Position numbers and translations under genes: made by a program
The notes under the pieces: generated by a model
The model's input: only the letters and a program-made list of their open reading frames with translations
Database searches by the model: none
What the model was told of the DNA's origin: nothing
Source of the DNA: RHLJ01 sp040222455
Lineage (GTDB): Bacteria; Bacteroidota; Rhodothermia; Balneolales; Balneolaceae
Length of the DNA stretch: 64,000 bases
Assembly: GCA_040222455.1 (NCBI GenBank)
Contig: JAVKDD010000011.1
Span: 682,001-746,000, forward strand
Direction: 5' to 3'
Shown: positions 17,665 through 25,577 of the stretch, one piece after another
Numbering within the stretch: the stretch's first letter is position 1
How the letters are laid out: each line of letters begins with the position of its first letter

Positions 17665-17856
17665 TTATCCAGTTACCCCATCACCATCAATATCTTTCCC
17701 AAGGTGCTTTTCTAGTATGTGCAGCGTCTTAAATAGTAATTCTCTTGTACTTGAAAGTTCTGTTTCAAGTTGTTCAACTCGGTCTTCGATAGTATTAGCT
17801 TGCTCTTTTTGCTTTTCAAGCTCTTCTTGTTGTATTAAATCCCAAAATATACCCAT
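17665..17856 (-). CDS. 63-residue coiled-coil microprotein with a C-terminal DxDxDG loop
   Basis: A short protein starting 'MGIFWDLIQQEELEKQKEQA'. A single heptad-patterned helix runs over about residues 8-50, and it ends 'GKDIDGDGVTG', which has the D-x-D-x-D-G form of a calcium-binding loop. It starts 9 nt after the stop of the first DUF6090 gene on the same strand, so it is likely part of that transcript. Proteins of this form occur in Bacteroidota, but I know no function. Its ordered codon pattern and clean start argue that it is real. Confidence 0.65.
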   Translation of the reverse strand: MGIFWDLIQQEELEKQKEQANTIEDRVEQLETELSSTRELLFKTLHILEKHLGKDIDGDGVTG

Positions 17857-17865
17857 TATCGCCTT

Positions 17866-18615
17866 TTATTTATTTAATTTTTGTCCAAGTACTTTGATTA
17901 ATTCATTCATAGAATCTTCAGTTTCCCTTATAGAAATTCTTGTTAGATTCATATTCTCATACTTTAGAGAAAGAATATTCCAAAACTCAAGGTCATTATG
18001 AAACTTTGAATATTTTGTTTTTGGTCCGCCTTGTATTAAAAAATCTTGGTACCTAGGCATTGCTGAGTTCTGATAGTTGAAATTCTTAATTATATACGGC
18101 TCAATAACCGTTTGATATTGACTAATTGTAAATTGACTATTTATTGCTCCACTATAAATACTAGACTTAAAATCTCTCAATTTTTCTTTTATCTCTAAAT
18201 CCTGAACTTTTGAAAAATATTCACTTCCAAGAAACTCTTCTAAGATGGGGAAATCGTAATCTGGCGTCCAAGCTGTGCCAATAGCACCGATGGTTGATTC
18301 TAGTTTATAAAGTGAATCAGGATTATTGGTATTATAAATCTCGATACTTCTATGTGTTAAAGTTAATAACCCATCAACTGATGCTCTTCTATCCTCTAAA
18401 TAAGATACTTGGTCTGATAGTTCTTCATGAATTCGTTCGTAATAATTAGTTAATTGGTTTCTTTCAATTCGCTGTTCGTTCCAATTGCTTACCTGCAGGG
18501 CGATCAAGATCCCAATTACAACAAGCAAGATCTCACCAATAGCATAAAGGAGGTAGGTACGAATATTATTCTGTTCCATAAGTGTTTTTCGGATGGTTCT
18601 GAAGAATCTAAGCAT
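17866..18615 (-). CDS. DUF6090 family membrane-anchored protein (copy A)
   Basis: 249 residues. N-terminal basic amphipathic stretch (MLRFFRTIRKTLMEQ), one membrane helix (about 22-41, 'YAIGEILLVVIGILIALQVS'), the family signature NWNEQRIERN right after it, then about 200 mostly helical, poorly conserved residues. It is the last of four paralogues in tandem on the minus strand. It is preceded 7 nt upstream by a 43-codon open frame. Copies A, C and D agree closely up to the NWNE motif and diverge afterwards. Function unknown; a membrane-anchored coiled-coil or sensor-like role is a guess. Confidence 0.8.
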   Translation of the reverse strand: MLRFFRTIRKTLMEQNNIRTYLLYAIGEILLVVIGILIALQVSNWNEQRIERNQLTNYYERIHEELSDQVSYLEDRRASVDGLLTLTHRSIEIYNTNNPDSLYKLESTIGAIGTAWTPDYDFPILEEFLGSEYFSKVQDLEIKEKLRDFKSSIYSGAINSQFTISQYQTVIEPYIIKNFNYQNSAMPRYQDFLIQGGPKTKYSKFHNDLEFWNILSLKYENMNLTRISIRETEDSMNELIKVLGQKLNK

Positions 18616-18622
18616 GGGTTAT

Positions 18623-18754
18623 TTACCTTACTAAAAACAAAGCTCCCATTTGCAAGCGGGGCGAAGCAATCTCCATGAGATTGCCACAACATACGCTTCG
18701 CTGTATGTCTCGCAAAAGCTGATGTAATATTATTTGACGGAAGAATCTAAGCAT
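18623..18754 (-). other. Leader open frame 1: orphan DUF6090 start fused to repeat R3 (43 codons)
   Basis: The ATG at 18754 overlaps the stop of copy B by one base (TAATG). It reads MLRFFRQI, matching the DUF6090 start (closest to copy C), then runs straight into repeat R3 and stays open to a TAA 7 nt before copy A. It is either a relic of a deleted paralogue or a coupled leader peptide. The frame and coordinates are read directly from the sequence. Confidence 0.55.
18633..18722. repeat. Repeat R3, copy 1
   Basis: About 90 bp containing 'GCGGGGCGAAGCAATCTCC', a near-palindrome with the following 'ATGAGATTGCC'. Very similar copies are at 20723-20818 and 21853-21960. Always in the same orientation within the DUF6090 array. 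Confidence 0.8.
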
Positions 18755-19497
18755 TAGTAATCCTCGGTATGTTCAATGATTGCCTTCAGTTTATCTGCCG
18801 ATTCTCCGAAATCCTCTCTTATAATCGAAGCAAGGGCGTAAAAATTATCAACCCGGTTTTCAAACACCGGATCTTTCAGCATGCTTAAGCTATTTTCTGC
18901 TATGATTGATGGTTTTAAACCTGGAAAATTCCCGCTCATTGCATCCAAAGTTCGTACGGATCCACGTGTACTTAAATGTTCTATATAACTTAGCGCATAA
19001 AGATTATATGATTCTAGAAAGTCTTGTTGAGTTAGATAGTGTCTTTCCCAATCAAATAACAGGCGTTTTAAGGTCTCATCATTTAAACGAGACAAACCAC
19101 CTGAATATTTAAGTTCTTCCAACACCATAGAACTTTGTAGCCAGCTTGGTGCTGACAAGGTACTTTCCAAAATTTTATCGAAATTTGATTGTCCGATATC
19201 CTGATCCTCCATATAAGTGAGTTCCAGAATCTTTTCTAAACCCGCTATTACAGAATCAACCCCTTGAATTTGAAGGTTAAGTTGTCCCAGATTCTCCCGG
19301 AACTCACTGTTCAGATTCTGAACTATTGCATTTATTTCCGCTTCCACAATACGTTTTTCATTCCAGTTATTCACCTGCAGGGCCAGTAATATCCCAATCA
19401 TTACCAAAGCAATTTCGCCTAAAGCATACCAAATATATTTGCGCATATTACCTTGTTGGGTGAGTTTTTGACGTATATTTCGGAAGAATCTAAGCAT
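18754..19497 (-). CDS. DUF6090 family membrane-anchored protein (copy B)
   Basis: 247 residues. The N-terminus MLRFFRNIRQKLTQQGN, the membrane helix (about 22-42, 'YALGEIALVMIGILLALQVN') and NWNEKRI define the family. The remaining 200 residues are helical and unlike copies A, C and D. It is the most divergent copy in its N-terminus. Its stop codon forms TAATG with the orphan start of leader frame 1. Its own start lies inside the end of leader frame 2. Confidence 0.8.
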   Translation of the reverse strand: MLRFFRNIRQKLTQQGNMRKYIWYALGEIALVMIGILLALQVNNWNEKRIVEAEINAIVQNLNSEFRENLGQLNLQIQGVDSVIAGLEKILELTYMEDQDIGQSNFDKILESTLSAPSWLQSSMVLEELKYSGGLSRLNDETLKRLLFDWERHYLTQQDFLESYNLYALSYIEHLSTRGSVRTLDAMSGNFPGLKPSIIAENSLSMLKDPVFENRVDNFYALASIIREDFGESADKLKAIIEHTEDY

Positions 19498-19636
19498 GGG
19501 TTACTTTTAGGATGGGAAGGTCATCCCCACGCGAATGCCGGGGATCTAAAATGAACTTAAAAGCTTTCGACACGGATCTAGATCCCTGCCTTCGCAGGGG
19601 TGACTCTTTCTGAGTAATGTTGAAAAAGCTAAACAT
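19490..19636 (-). other. Leader open frame 2 (48 codons) ending inside the copy B start
   Basis: The ATG at 19636 reads MFSFF, a variant of the DUF6090 start. It then crosses REP repeat R2 in an open frame that includes 'DPRHSRGDD' and stops at the TAG hidden in ATGCTTAG, the first bases of copy B. That 8-nt overlap could couple translation. Relic or leader peptide; see findings. Confidence 0.5.
19520..19604. repeat. Repeat R2 (REP type), full inverted copy
   Basis: Left arm 'GTCATCCCCACGCGAATGCC' onward (19520-19547), right arm 19580-19604 ending 'GCAGGGGTGAC'. It has the form of classic REP elements built on GTCATnCCC...GGGnTGAC. Partial or degenerate copies lie at 20566-20627, 20859-20943, 21988-22040 and 22277-22340. 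Confidence 0.8.
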
Positions 19637-19699
19637 GAGTTTTGAACCGCTGATTTTACCGATTAAGGGATTTCATGGATTAGTCACATATTAGTTGAA

Positions 19700-19737
19700 T
19701 CTGTGTTAATCCAAAAACCCGATTAATCCGTGGTTCA
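19700..19737. repeat. Repeat R1, copy 1
   Basis: 'CTGTGTTAATCC' then 'CCCGATTAATCCGTGGTTCA'. The same element recurs at 20638-20679, 22060-22101, 22187-22230 and 22350-22390. Confidence 0.75.
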
Positions 19738-19772
19738 AAAGTTGGTATGCACAATAAGCGTAGCATTTATCT

Positions 19773-20543
19773 CTAATTTTGGCTTGAATAATTACTATCG
19801 ATATAATTCAACACTCTATCGATTTTTACTAACAAGGAATCTGCCCTTGGTAACATACTTGTGTAACCAGCTTTCTTTGTGAACATCACTCCATTAAAAG
19901 CCAGCATCCATTGATCTTGATTTAAACTATTCCATAAAGACTCTGTTTTAAATGTTGAATAGAGAGAATACTCAATTGGCATTGGATACTTGAATGTATA
20001 TTCCGTCAAGTTATCCCTATATAGCTCCGCAACATTCTTCTGGGTAGATACTATATCTACCATTCGAAAATTTATATCAACCATCCATGCTGTGAGTTCA
20101 TCCGGCATTAGTCGCAATTGATTATTGGAAACCAGTGAGCTAAAAGTGTCATTTTTCAATTCACTGAAAGCATAATAAATAGGTGAAAATTCTATTAATG
20201 CGATATTCTTTAGAGTGTCTGTGGATATCGAACTTGCCTTCAAACGATCTGTAATCTGATTTATACACTCTAAATCGTTCTCTACTGATAACTTTCTTCG
20301 TTCGATATAGTCAGCATTAGTTTTCAGGTCTTTGGCATAATTAGCAATGAGATCATCCCTCAGGTTTAATTCAATTCTCTCCTCATTCCAGTTATTCACC
20401 TGAAGGGCTAGCAATATCCCAATCACCACCAGCAAAATTTCCCCGACAGCATAGAGGAGATAGGTACGAACTTTATTCCTTGTCCGGCCTTTTGACGGAT
20501 GTTCCATAAGTTTTTTTCGGATTTGGCGGAAGAATCTAAGCAT
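19773..20543 (-). CDS. DUF6090 family membrane-anchored protein (copy C)
   Basis: 256 residues. The N-terminus is MLRFFRQIRKKLMEHPSKGR, with a membrane helix at about 30-48 ('YAVGEILLVVIGILLALQVN') and NWNEERIE. A block of about 44 nt coding KLMEHPSKGRTRNKV is identical to copy D, while the C-terminal 200 residues are unrelated by eye. This contrast points to recent duplication or gene conversion of the 5' end only. Preceded by leader frame 3, whose stop lies inside its start codon region. Confidence 0.8.
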   Translation of the reverse strand: MLRFFRQIRKKLMEHPSKGRTRNKVRTYLLYAVGEILLVVIGILLALQVNNWNEERIELNLRDDLIANYAKDLKTNADYIERRKLSVENDLECINQITDRLKASSISTDTLKNIALIEFSPIYYAFSELKNDTFSSLVSNNQLRLMPDELTAWMVDINFRMVDIVSTQKNVAELYRDNLTEYTFKYPMPIEYSLYSTFKTESLWNSLNQDQWMLAFNGVMFTKKAGYTSMLPRADSLLVKIDRVLNYIDSNYSSQN

Positions 20544-20706
20544 AGCCCCCGTTTAATATTAACAAGTCATCCCCACGCGAATGCCGGGGATCTGGATTCA
20601 ACTTAGAAATTTGAAACAGGAATGACGACAGATTTGAAATCCGTGTTAATCTAAAAATCTGATTAATCCGCGGTTCATAGGTTGATAAGTGAGAAAATCT
20701 AAGCAT
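20536..20706 (-). other. Leader open frame 3 (56 codons) ending inside the copy C start
   Basis: The ATG at 20706 (ATG CTT AGA TTT) gives MLRFSHLSTYEPRI, then runs through repeats R1 and R2 in frame to the TAG inside ATGCTTAG of copy C. Its first 40 residues match those of leader frame 4 almost exactly, in the same frame. Confidence 0.55.
20566..20679. repeat. Repeats R2 and R1, adjacent copies
   Basis: R2 at 20566-20627 (GTCATCCCCACGCGAATGCC ... ACAGGAATGACGAC) followed by R1 at 20638-20679. Nearly identical to 21988-22101. The pair forms the body of leader frame 3. Confidence 0.75.
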
Positions 20707-20722
20707 AGATTATTTTTCTAAT

Positions 20723-20818
20723 TAAAAACAAAGTTCCCATATGCGAGCGGGGCGAAGCAATCTCCATGAGATTGCCACTACATTTACTTTTCTGAATATC
20801 TCGCAATAGGTGCGTAAT
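20723..20818. repeat. Repeat R3, copy 2
   Basis: Same element as 18633-18722, here upstream of leader frame 3 rather than directly before a gene. Confidence 0.75.
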
Positions 20819-20858
20819 TTTGTGAATCAAATTATCATTTCTTTTTAACTCCAGCATT

Positions 20859-20943
20859 GTCATACCTACGCGAATGCAGAGTATCTATAGCTAATCTAAA
20901 AGATATAGATAAAAACCCGGATTCCTGTTTTCGCTGGAATGAC
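20859..20943. repeat. Repeat R2, degenerate copy
   Basis: 'GTCATACCTACGCGAATGC' at 20859 and the closing 'TTTTCGCTGGAATGAC' at 20943 keep the two REP ends with decayed middles. It makes up part of the 350-bp gap between copy D and leader frame 3; the rest (20944-21056) is AT-rich with no gene. Confidence 0.65.
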
Positions 20944-21056
20944 ACTTCCTGAATTTTTTTTAAAGAATCGGAGTTTTTTACAATTATGAGAATATAGTTA
21001 TTTATCAATAATTAAGGTGTTTGATTTATATTTTTTATAGATATAGATATCTAGTA

Positions 21057-21836
21057 TTAATTAAACTTATTAACTTCAGAATTTAATGTTGCTTTAACAT
21101 TTTTAATTCTTTCCTGTGTTCGTTCTAAGTAGGTAAGTCGAAGATATAAGACTTTCTTAAGGTTTTTTATGGTATTGATATACTCAATATTCTCTGTAAG
21201 TTCATCAAAATTAATCGGTATATATGGATTATAGCTTACATCATCTAACCAAGGGGCATTTATTTGAACGTTTTGGTTAATAGTAAAGAGACGATGTGAT
21301 TGAGGGTAAAGGTGTTGTTCATGAATATCGAACATAATTTTCTGCCGTTCTAAAATGTTTGTAAAATCAGATTCGTACAATAAAACAATACTATTTCTTA
21401 ATGAATCATTTTGAATGATAGTACCAAATGAATTACTCAGTAAAGAGTATCCGGATATTGAATTATTAAAGAACACTTTTCTATGAATCATAGATACATA
21501 AACTGAAAAATAACTGATTACTTTCTTTTGCTCTAAGCTTGTGAGCACCGAATCAATAGATTGATCAATTCCTGTTAAAGCCTCAACTATAAACTCTATA
21601 TTGTTATTGTTTTCTTCTAAATCGGCATTTATTTGTTCAAGAATTTTAAGTTCTTGTTTTCTCTCCACCTTATTTTCATTCCAATTATTGATTTGTAGAG
21701 CAATTAAGATTCCGATTACAACAAGTAATATTTCCCCAATTGCATAAAGCAGATAGGTGCGAACTTTATTCCTTGTCCGGCCTTTTGACGGATGTTCCAT
21801 AAGCTTTTTTCGGATGGTTCTAAAAAATCTAAGCAT
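21057..21836 (-). CDS. DUF6090 family membrane-anchored protein (copy D)
   Basis: 259 residues. It opens MLRFFRTIRKKLMEHPSKGR, with a membrane helix at about 30-48 ('YAIGEILLVVIGILIALQIN') and NWNENKVERK, then a helical 200-residue variable part with coiled-coil character (about 50-85). It is the first full gene of the array in transcription order. A leader frame of 94 codons ends 7 nt before its ATG. The sequence just before the ATG (TAAATAACCC) is shared with copy A. Confidence 0.8.
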   Translation of the reverse strand: MLRFFRTIRKKLMEHPSKGRTRNKVRTYLLYAIGEILLVVIGILIALQINNWNENKVERKQELKILEQINADLEENNNNIEFIVEALTGIDQSIDSVLTSLEQKKVISYFSVYVSMIHRKVFFNNSISGYSLLSNSFGTIIQNDSLRNSIVLLYESDFTNILERQKIMFDIHEQHLYPQSHRLFTINQNVQINAPWLDDVSYNPYIPINFDELTENIEYINTIKNLKKVLYLRLTYLERTQERIKNVKATLNSEVNKFN

Positions 21837-21852
21837 GGGTTATTTACCTTAT

Positions 21853-21960
21853 TAAAAACAAAGCTCCCATTTGCAAGCGGGGCGAAGCAATCTCCATAAG
21901 ATTGCCACTACATTTACTTCGCTGAATATCTTGCAATAGGTCCGTAATCTTGTGAATCAA
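21853..21960. repeat. Repeat R3, copy 3
   Basis: Longest copy of the 'GCGGGGCGAAGCAATCTCC' element, directly upstream of copy D. Close in sequence to 20723-20818. Confidence 0.8.
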
Positions 21961-21987
21961 ATTATCATTTCTTTTAACTCCAACATT

Positions 21988-22101
21988 GTCATACCTACGT
22001 GAATGCCGGGGATCTGAATTCAACTTAGAAATTTGAAACAGGAATGATGACAGATTCGAAATCCGTGTTAATCTAAAAATCTGATTAATCCGCGGTTCAT
22101 A
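21988..22101. repeat. Repeats R2 and R1, adjacent copies
   Basis: Near-duplicate of 20566-20679 (shared 'GAAACAGGAATGA', 'CCGTGTTAATCTAAAAATCT', 'CCGCGGTTCATAGGTTGATA'). Confidence 0.75.
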
Positions 22102-22186
22102 GGTTGATAAGTGAGAAAAGCTAAGCATGGGCGTTGAACTGTGGATTTAGTGGATGATAGGATTTAGCTGATGCACTAAATAAAAA

Positions 22187-22390
22187 AATCTGTGTTAATC
22201 CGAAAATCTACATAATCTGAGGTTTAATAGTAAATAAATGAGCGAACTTAAACATGGCTTAATTATAAGTTAAAAAGTTATCTCCACGCGAATACTGGAG
22301 ATCTGGATTCAACTTAAAAATTTGAAACAGGAATGACGATAGACTCGAAACCCATATTAATCCACAAAACCGATTGATCCGTGTTTCATA
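22187..22390. repeat. Decayed outer end of the array: two R1 copies, one R2 and a dead start unit
   Basis: R1 at 22187-22230, R2 at 22277-22340 and R1 at 22350-22390. Between them an ATG at 22255 gives MFKFAHLFTIKPQIM then stop, a decayed form of the MLSFSHLSTYEPRI opening of leader frames 3 and 4. From 22391 to 22791 I see no gene, RNA or repeat, only AT-rich sequence and a short palindrome near 22768. Confidence 0.6.
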
Positions 22391-22791
22391 ATTTGTAATG
22401 ATCAATGAAAAAATCTCTATTTCGTGAATCTTACATTCAAGATAGCCATTCCATCAGCTGGAGAACAGCAATGTCCTATCATTCAATTCAGATTCTACCA
22501 TGGAATACGTCATCTAAAAAGAATCCAAAATCTGAAACCTATCAAATTCAAATGTTTATAATCTTTATTAGTATTAGAATTTAACCGAATGTAAGTGGGA
22601 TAAGAAAATTAAAGTGTAGTCTTGTGTAAGATCTACATACAAGAGAAACTCATTCTATGTACACATTATATACATTTACACCTTTTTCTTCAAAAAACAA
22701 ATAATCAAAATTTCCTTTCTAAAACTGAACTTTTGGAGTGGGGGGAGTAGGAAATTTTAAAGAAGAAATATCAGATATTTAGATTATTCGA

Positions 22792-25413
22792 TCAGTTTAA
22801 AAAATTACTGGATGAGCCTTTCATATTTTTATTTTCAAAGTCAAAACAAATGCAGGCTCCATTGTTATTATCAGCATATAAATTTGCACTCAATTGATCA
22901 CTTAATGTTTTCAATATTGTAACCCCCATTGATGTATTCTCATTTAGGAAGTCATTTGAAAACCCAGGTCCATTATCATGTACGCAAACGAATACACGGT
23001 TATTTTTTTTCTTAAGAGAGATGTTAACGATTCCTTCTTCACTTGATTTTACGCCATACTTTAGTGCATTTGTTATTAATTCACTCAGCATTAAGGCACA
23101 TGGAACAGCTTGATTTACATTTAATTCTATTGACTCAGAATTTAAACTAAGTTGAATTTTTTCGTTAGAATTATAAGTATTTAAAATGTTAGCAATCAGG
23201 TCTTGAGTGTATTCTCTGAAATCAACATGAGCAAGTGATTGTTGCTTATATAGCTTTTCATGAACGAGGGCAATCGATTTGATTCTTGTAACACTTGAGG
23301 TTAATGTCTCTTTTACTAACTTATTATCTTCTGAGAAAATTTTTAGTTCGAGCATACCAGAAACTACAGCAAGATTATTTTTTACACGATGATGAATTTC
23401 CTGTAGTAGCACTTCTTTTTCCTGTAGCGAGTTCCTCAACTCAGATTCAGATTTTACCAACTCAGTTAAGTCGGTTCCAACTATCTGAATAGCTTTACTA
23501 CCATTAAATTCAACAGGAATAGATTGTATTTTTAGGTATTTTATTTCTTTGGTAACTGGATGCTGAATTTTATGAATATAGGGTTCTGATTTTACCCCGG
23601 ATTTTACCTCTTGAAGTCTTTTTTTGGCCAACTCAGATTCAGTAATTTTAACCAACTCAAATAGATTTTGACCTATAATTTTCTCTGGAACACTTTTGTA
23701 CATAATTGCGCCAGCTTCGTTTATGAACTTTATAGTATCATCCTGAACAATCATTACCAGATCTGGATCATTTTGTACAAGATTTTCCCAGCGCTGTTCA
23801 CTTTCTTTGAGTTTATAAAGATTTTCAAGCCACCCAATTCTCGTACAAAGACTTCCACAAATACTATTAATTACATTCAATTCATCATCAATTAATGTAA
23901 CATTAGTACTTTCCAGCAACTTCTTTGATTTAACTACTGTTATTTTTAGTGGGATTTCATTAACAAACCTGACGTTGGATTCAAAAAAGGTAACGCCTTT
24001 TTTAAAACCTGAAGAAAAATAAACATCTTCTCCATAACTGATCATTATATGAGTAATTTCCCGATTTCTGAAACTACGGAGTAAAAGGTCTGGGGTTTCT
24101 TTCAGAATTTCTTCAACACACTCAGATTCTTCCAGTAATTTATTGATTTGCAGGTGACAGTTTTTTGAATTGTATAAATATTCAAGATTAGTAATTAGTT
24201 TCTTTTTCTCAGTGATTTCTGTAGATATGCCGCAAACATAATTTTCGAATCCGGGAACGCCGTTCAGAGGATACTTTATGGTATCAAAATATTGGCTACT
24301 ATCTCCGACATAAACTTCTTCTTCAAAATTGATAGGTTTATTCTCTGTCCGAACTTTTTCATCATTGTTTGTAATTTCCTTAGCTATTGTAGGTGGCAAA
24401 ATGTCAAAATTATTTTTCCCAATAACTTCATCTTCTGTTAGATTAAAAAGATTCAGAAAATTTTGATTGACCATGTTGAATTTGCCTTCATGATCTTTCA
24501 CATATATAATTGCTTTACTCTCATTAATAATGGCATCCATAAGGCGCTTTTGCTGGATACTCTCATATTCAGCTCTAACTTTTTCCGTAATGTCTATTGA
24601 AGAGCCTACAATCCATTTTTTACTATTCTTGTTAAGTAATGTTCCTGTTATGAAATGATCTTTTATTTCACCAGACTTCGTACAAACTTTAGCATTAAAA
24701 TCAGCGCTACCATTTATAATTACTTCTTTCAATTTATTACTAAGTAATTCTCTGTGATCGGGTATGAAAAGATCATATGGATTTAATAAAGCAATTTCTT
24801 CATCCGTATATCCAAAATCGTGAGTAAGGTTTTGATTCCAGTACTCGAAGTTCAAGTCCTCATTGATTATATATAATATGCCTTGTATATGATCTGCAGC
24901 AAAATCCATGAACTCATTTTCTTTCCTCAGCTTATTCTCATTTTTCTTGAGCTTATTCTCACTGATTTTCAATGATTCCGCCATTTTACGATATCTAAGC
25001 AACAGGTTTATTCTCGAAAGTATAAATTCCGGTTTTATAGGATATTCAATGATATCATCCGCTAAATCCCATAGATCTGGGTAAGCGTCAAGATTTGTAT
25101 CTTCATGAGTTAATATGAGAACAGGGTATACCTCACTAGCATATAATTCTTTTAATTCAAGTAAATGATCTTTGTTTTTATTGAATAGTTTGATGTCTAG
25201 CAAGTAGACATCAACATGGTCTCCATTTATTTGATTATTTTCAGGCTCAATTATATTGAAGTGCTGTTTTAATTCCTCAAATAAAGAATTAAGAATGGTT
25301 CCATCAAGAACATTCAATGATAGTCTCAAATTAGTTCCTGAAACTATGTCCGAGTTATTTTCTTTTTTTGGGATGTCTTGTTTCAAAGGATGTATTTGAT
25401 TTTCCGTAATCAT
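22792..25413 (-). CDS. PAS/GAF sensor histidine kinase, HisKA_2 type, with N-terminal receiver-like domain
   Basis: 873 residues, no membrane segment, so cytoplasmic. Order: receiver-like domain (about 25-140; keeps 'VYLLDIKL', 'LILTHED' and 'EYPIKPE' but lacks the usual acidic pocket), coiled coil (140-165), PAS (165-280), PAS (290-405), GAF-like segment (410-540), PAS (545-660). Then a HisKA_2 dimer domain with the phospho-acceptor in 'LQEIHHRVKNNLAVVSGMLE' (about 672-691), and an ATPase domain with N box 'ELITNALKYG' and G1 'VCVHDNGPGF'. No partner regulator is fused; the gene 25578-25940 upstream could be its partner, but lacks the Asp. Signal unknown. Confidence 0.88.
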   Translation of the reverse strand: MITENQIHPLKQDIPKKENNSDIVSGTNLRLSLNVLDGTILNSLFEELKQHFNIIEPENNQINGDHVDVYLLDIKLFNKNKDHLLELKELYASEVYPVLILTHEDTNLDAYPDLWDLADDIIEYPIKPEFILSRINLLLRYRKMAESLKISENKLKKNENKLRKENEFMDFAADHIQGILYIINEDLNFEYWNQNLTHDFGYTDEEIALLNPYDLFIPDHRELLSNKLKEVIINGSADFNAKVCTKSGEIKDHFITGTLLNKNSKKWIVGSSIDITEKVRAEYESIQQKRLMDAIINESKAIIYVKDHEGKFNMVNQNFLNLFNLTEDEVIGKNNFDILPPTIAKEITNNDEKVRTENKPINFEEEVYVGDSSQYFDTIKYPLNGVPGFENYVCGISTEITEKKKLITNLEYLYNSKNCHLQINKLLEESECVEEILKETPDLLLRSFRNREITHIMISYGEDVYFSSGFKKGVTFFESNVRFVNEIPLKITVVKSKKLLESTNVTLIDDELNVINSICGSLCTRIGWLENLYKLKESEQRWENLVQNDPDLVMIVQDDTIKFINEAGAIMYKSVPEKIIGQNLFELVKITESELAKKRLQEVKSGVKSEPYIHKIQHPVTKEIKYLKIQSIPVEFNGSKAIQIVGTDLTELVKSESELRNSLQEKEVLLQEIHHRVKNNLAVVSGMLELKIFSEDNKLVKETLTSSVTRIKSIALVHEKLYKQQSLAHVDFREYTQDLIANILNTYNSNEKIQLSLNSESIELNVNQAVPCALMLSELITNALKYGVKSSEEGIVNISLKKKNNRVFVCVHDNGPGFSNDFLNENTSMGVTILKTLSDQLSANLYADNNNGACICFDFENKNMKGSSSNFLN

Positions 25414-25577
25414 TTTCTGTACCTCTTCATGAACTTACTCACTTAAAGTATTAACTTTCCAAGCCTTACATAACCCGTCAAATACGTAGCATATCAAATC
25501 AGTATTTCTACCAGATGGCTATCCGTAGAAACACTTATGTAAAATATTTGTATAGCAAGATGTTTATGATCACTGCA

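Larger units (their letters stand above)
21844..22128 (-). other. Leader open frame 4 (94 codons) spanning R1, R2 and R3
   Basis: ATG at 22128 (MLSFSHLSTYEPRI). The frame runs open through R1, R2 and R3 and ends 7 nt before copy D. Its first part equals leader frame 3 and its last part ('GNLMEIASPRLQMGALFLIR') equals leader frame 1, all in the same reading frame. It has no homology to known proteins that I can name; since it is made wholly of intergenic repeats I list it as 'other' rather than CDS. Confidence 0.5.

Noticed and set aside
18616..22390. CRISPR array or integron in the repeat region
   Set aside because: Repeats are irregularly spaced, 40-100 bp long, of three kinds, with no cas gene, no unique 30-bp spacers and no integrase or attC-like folded site in the window.
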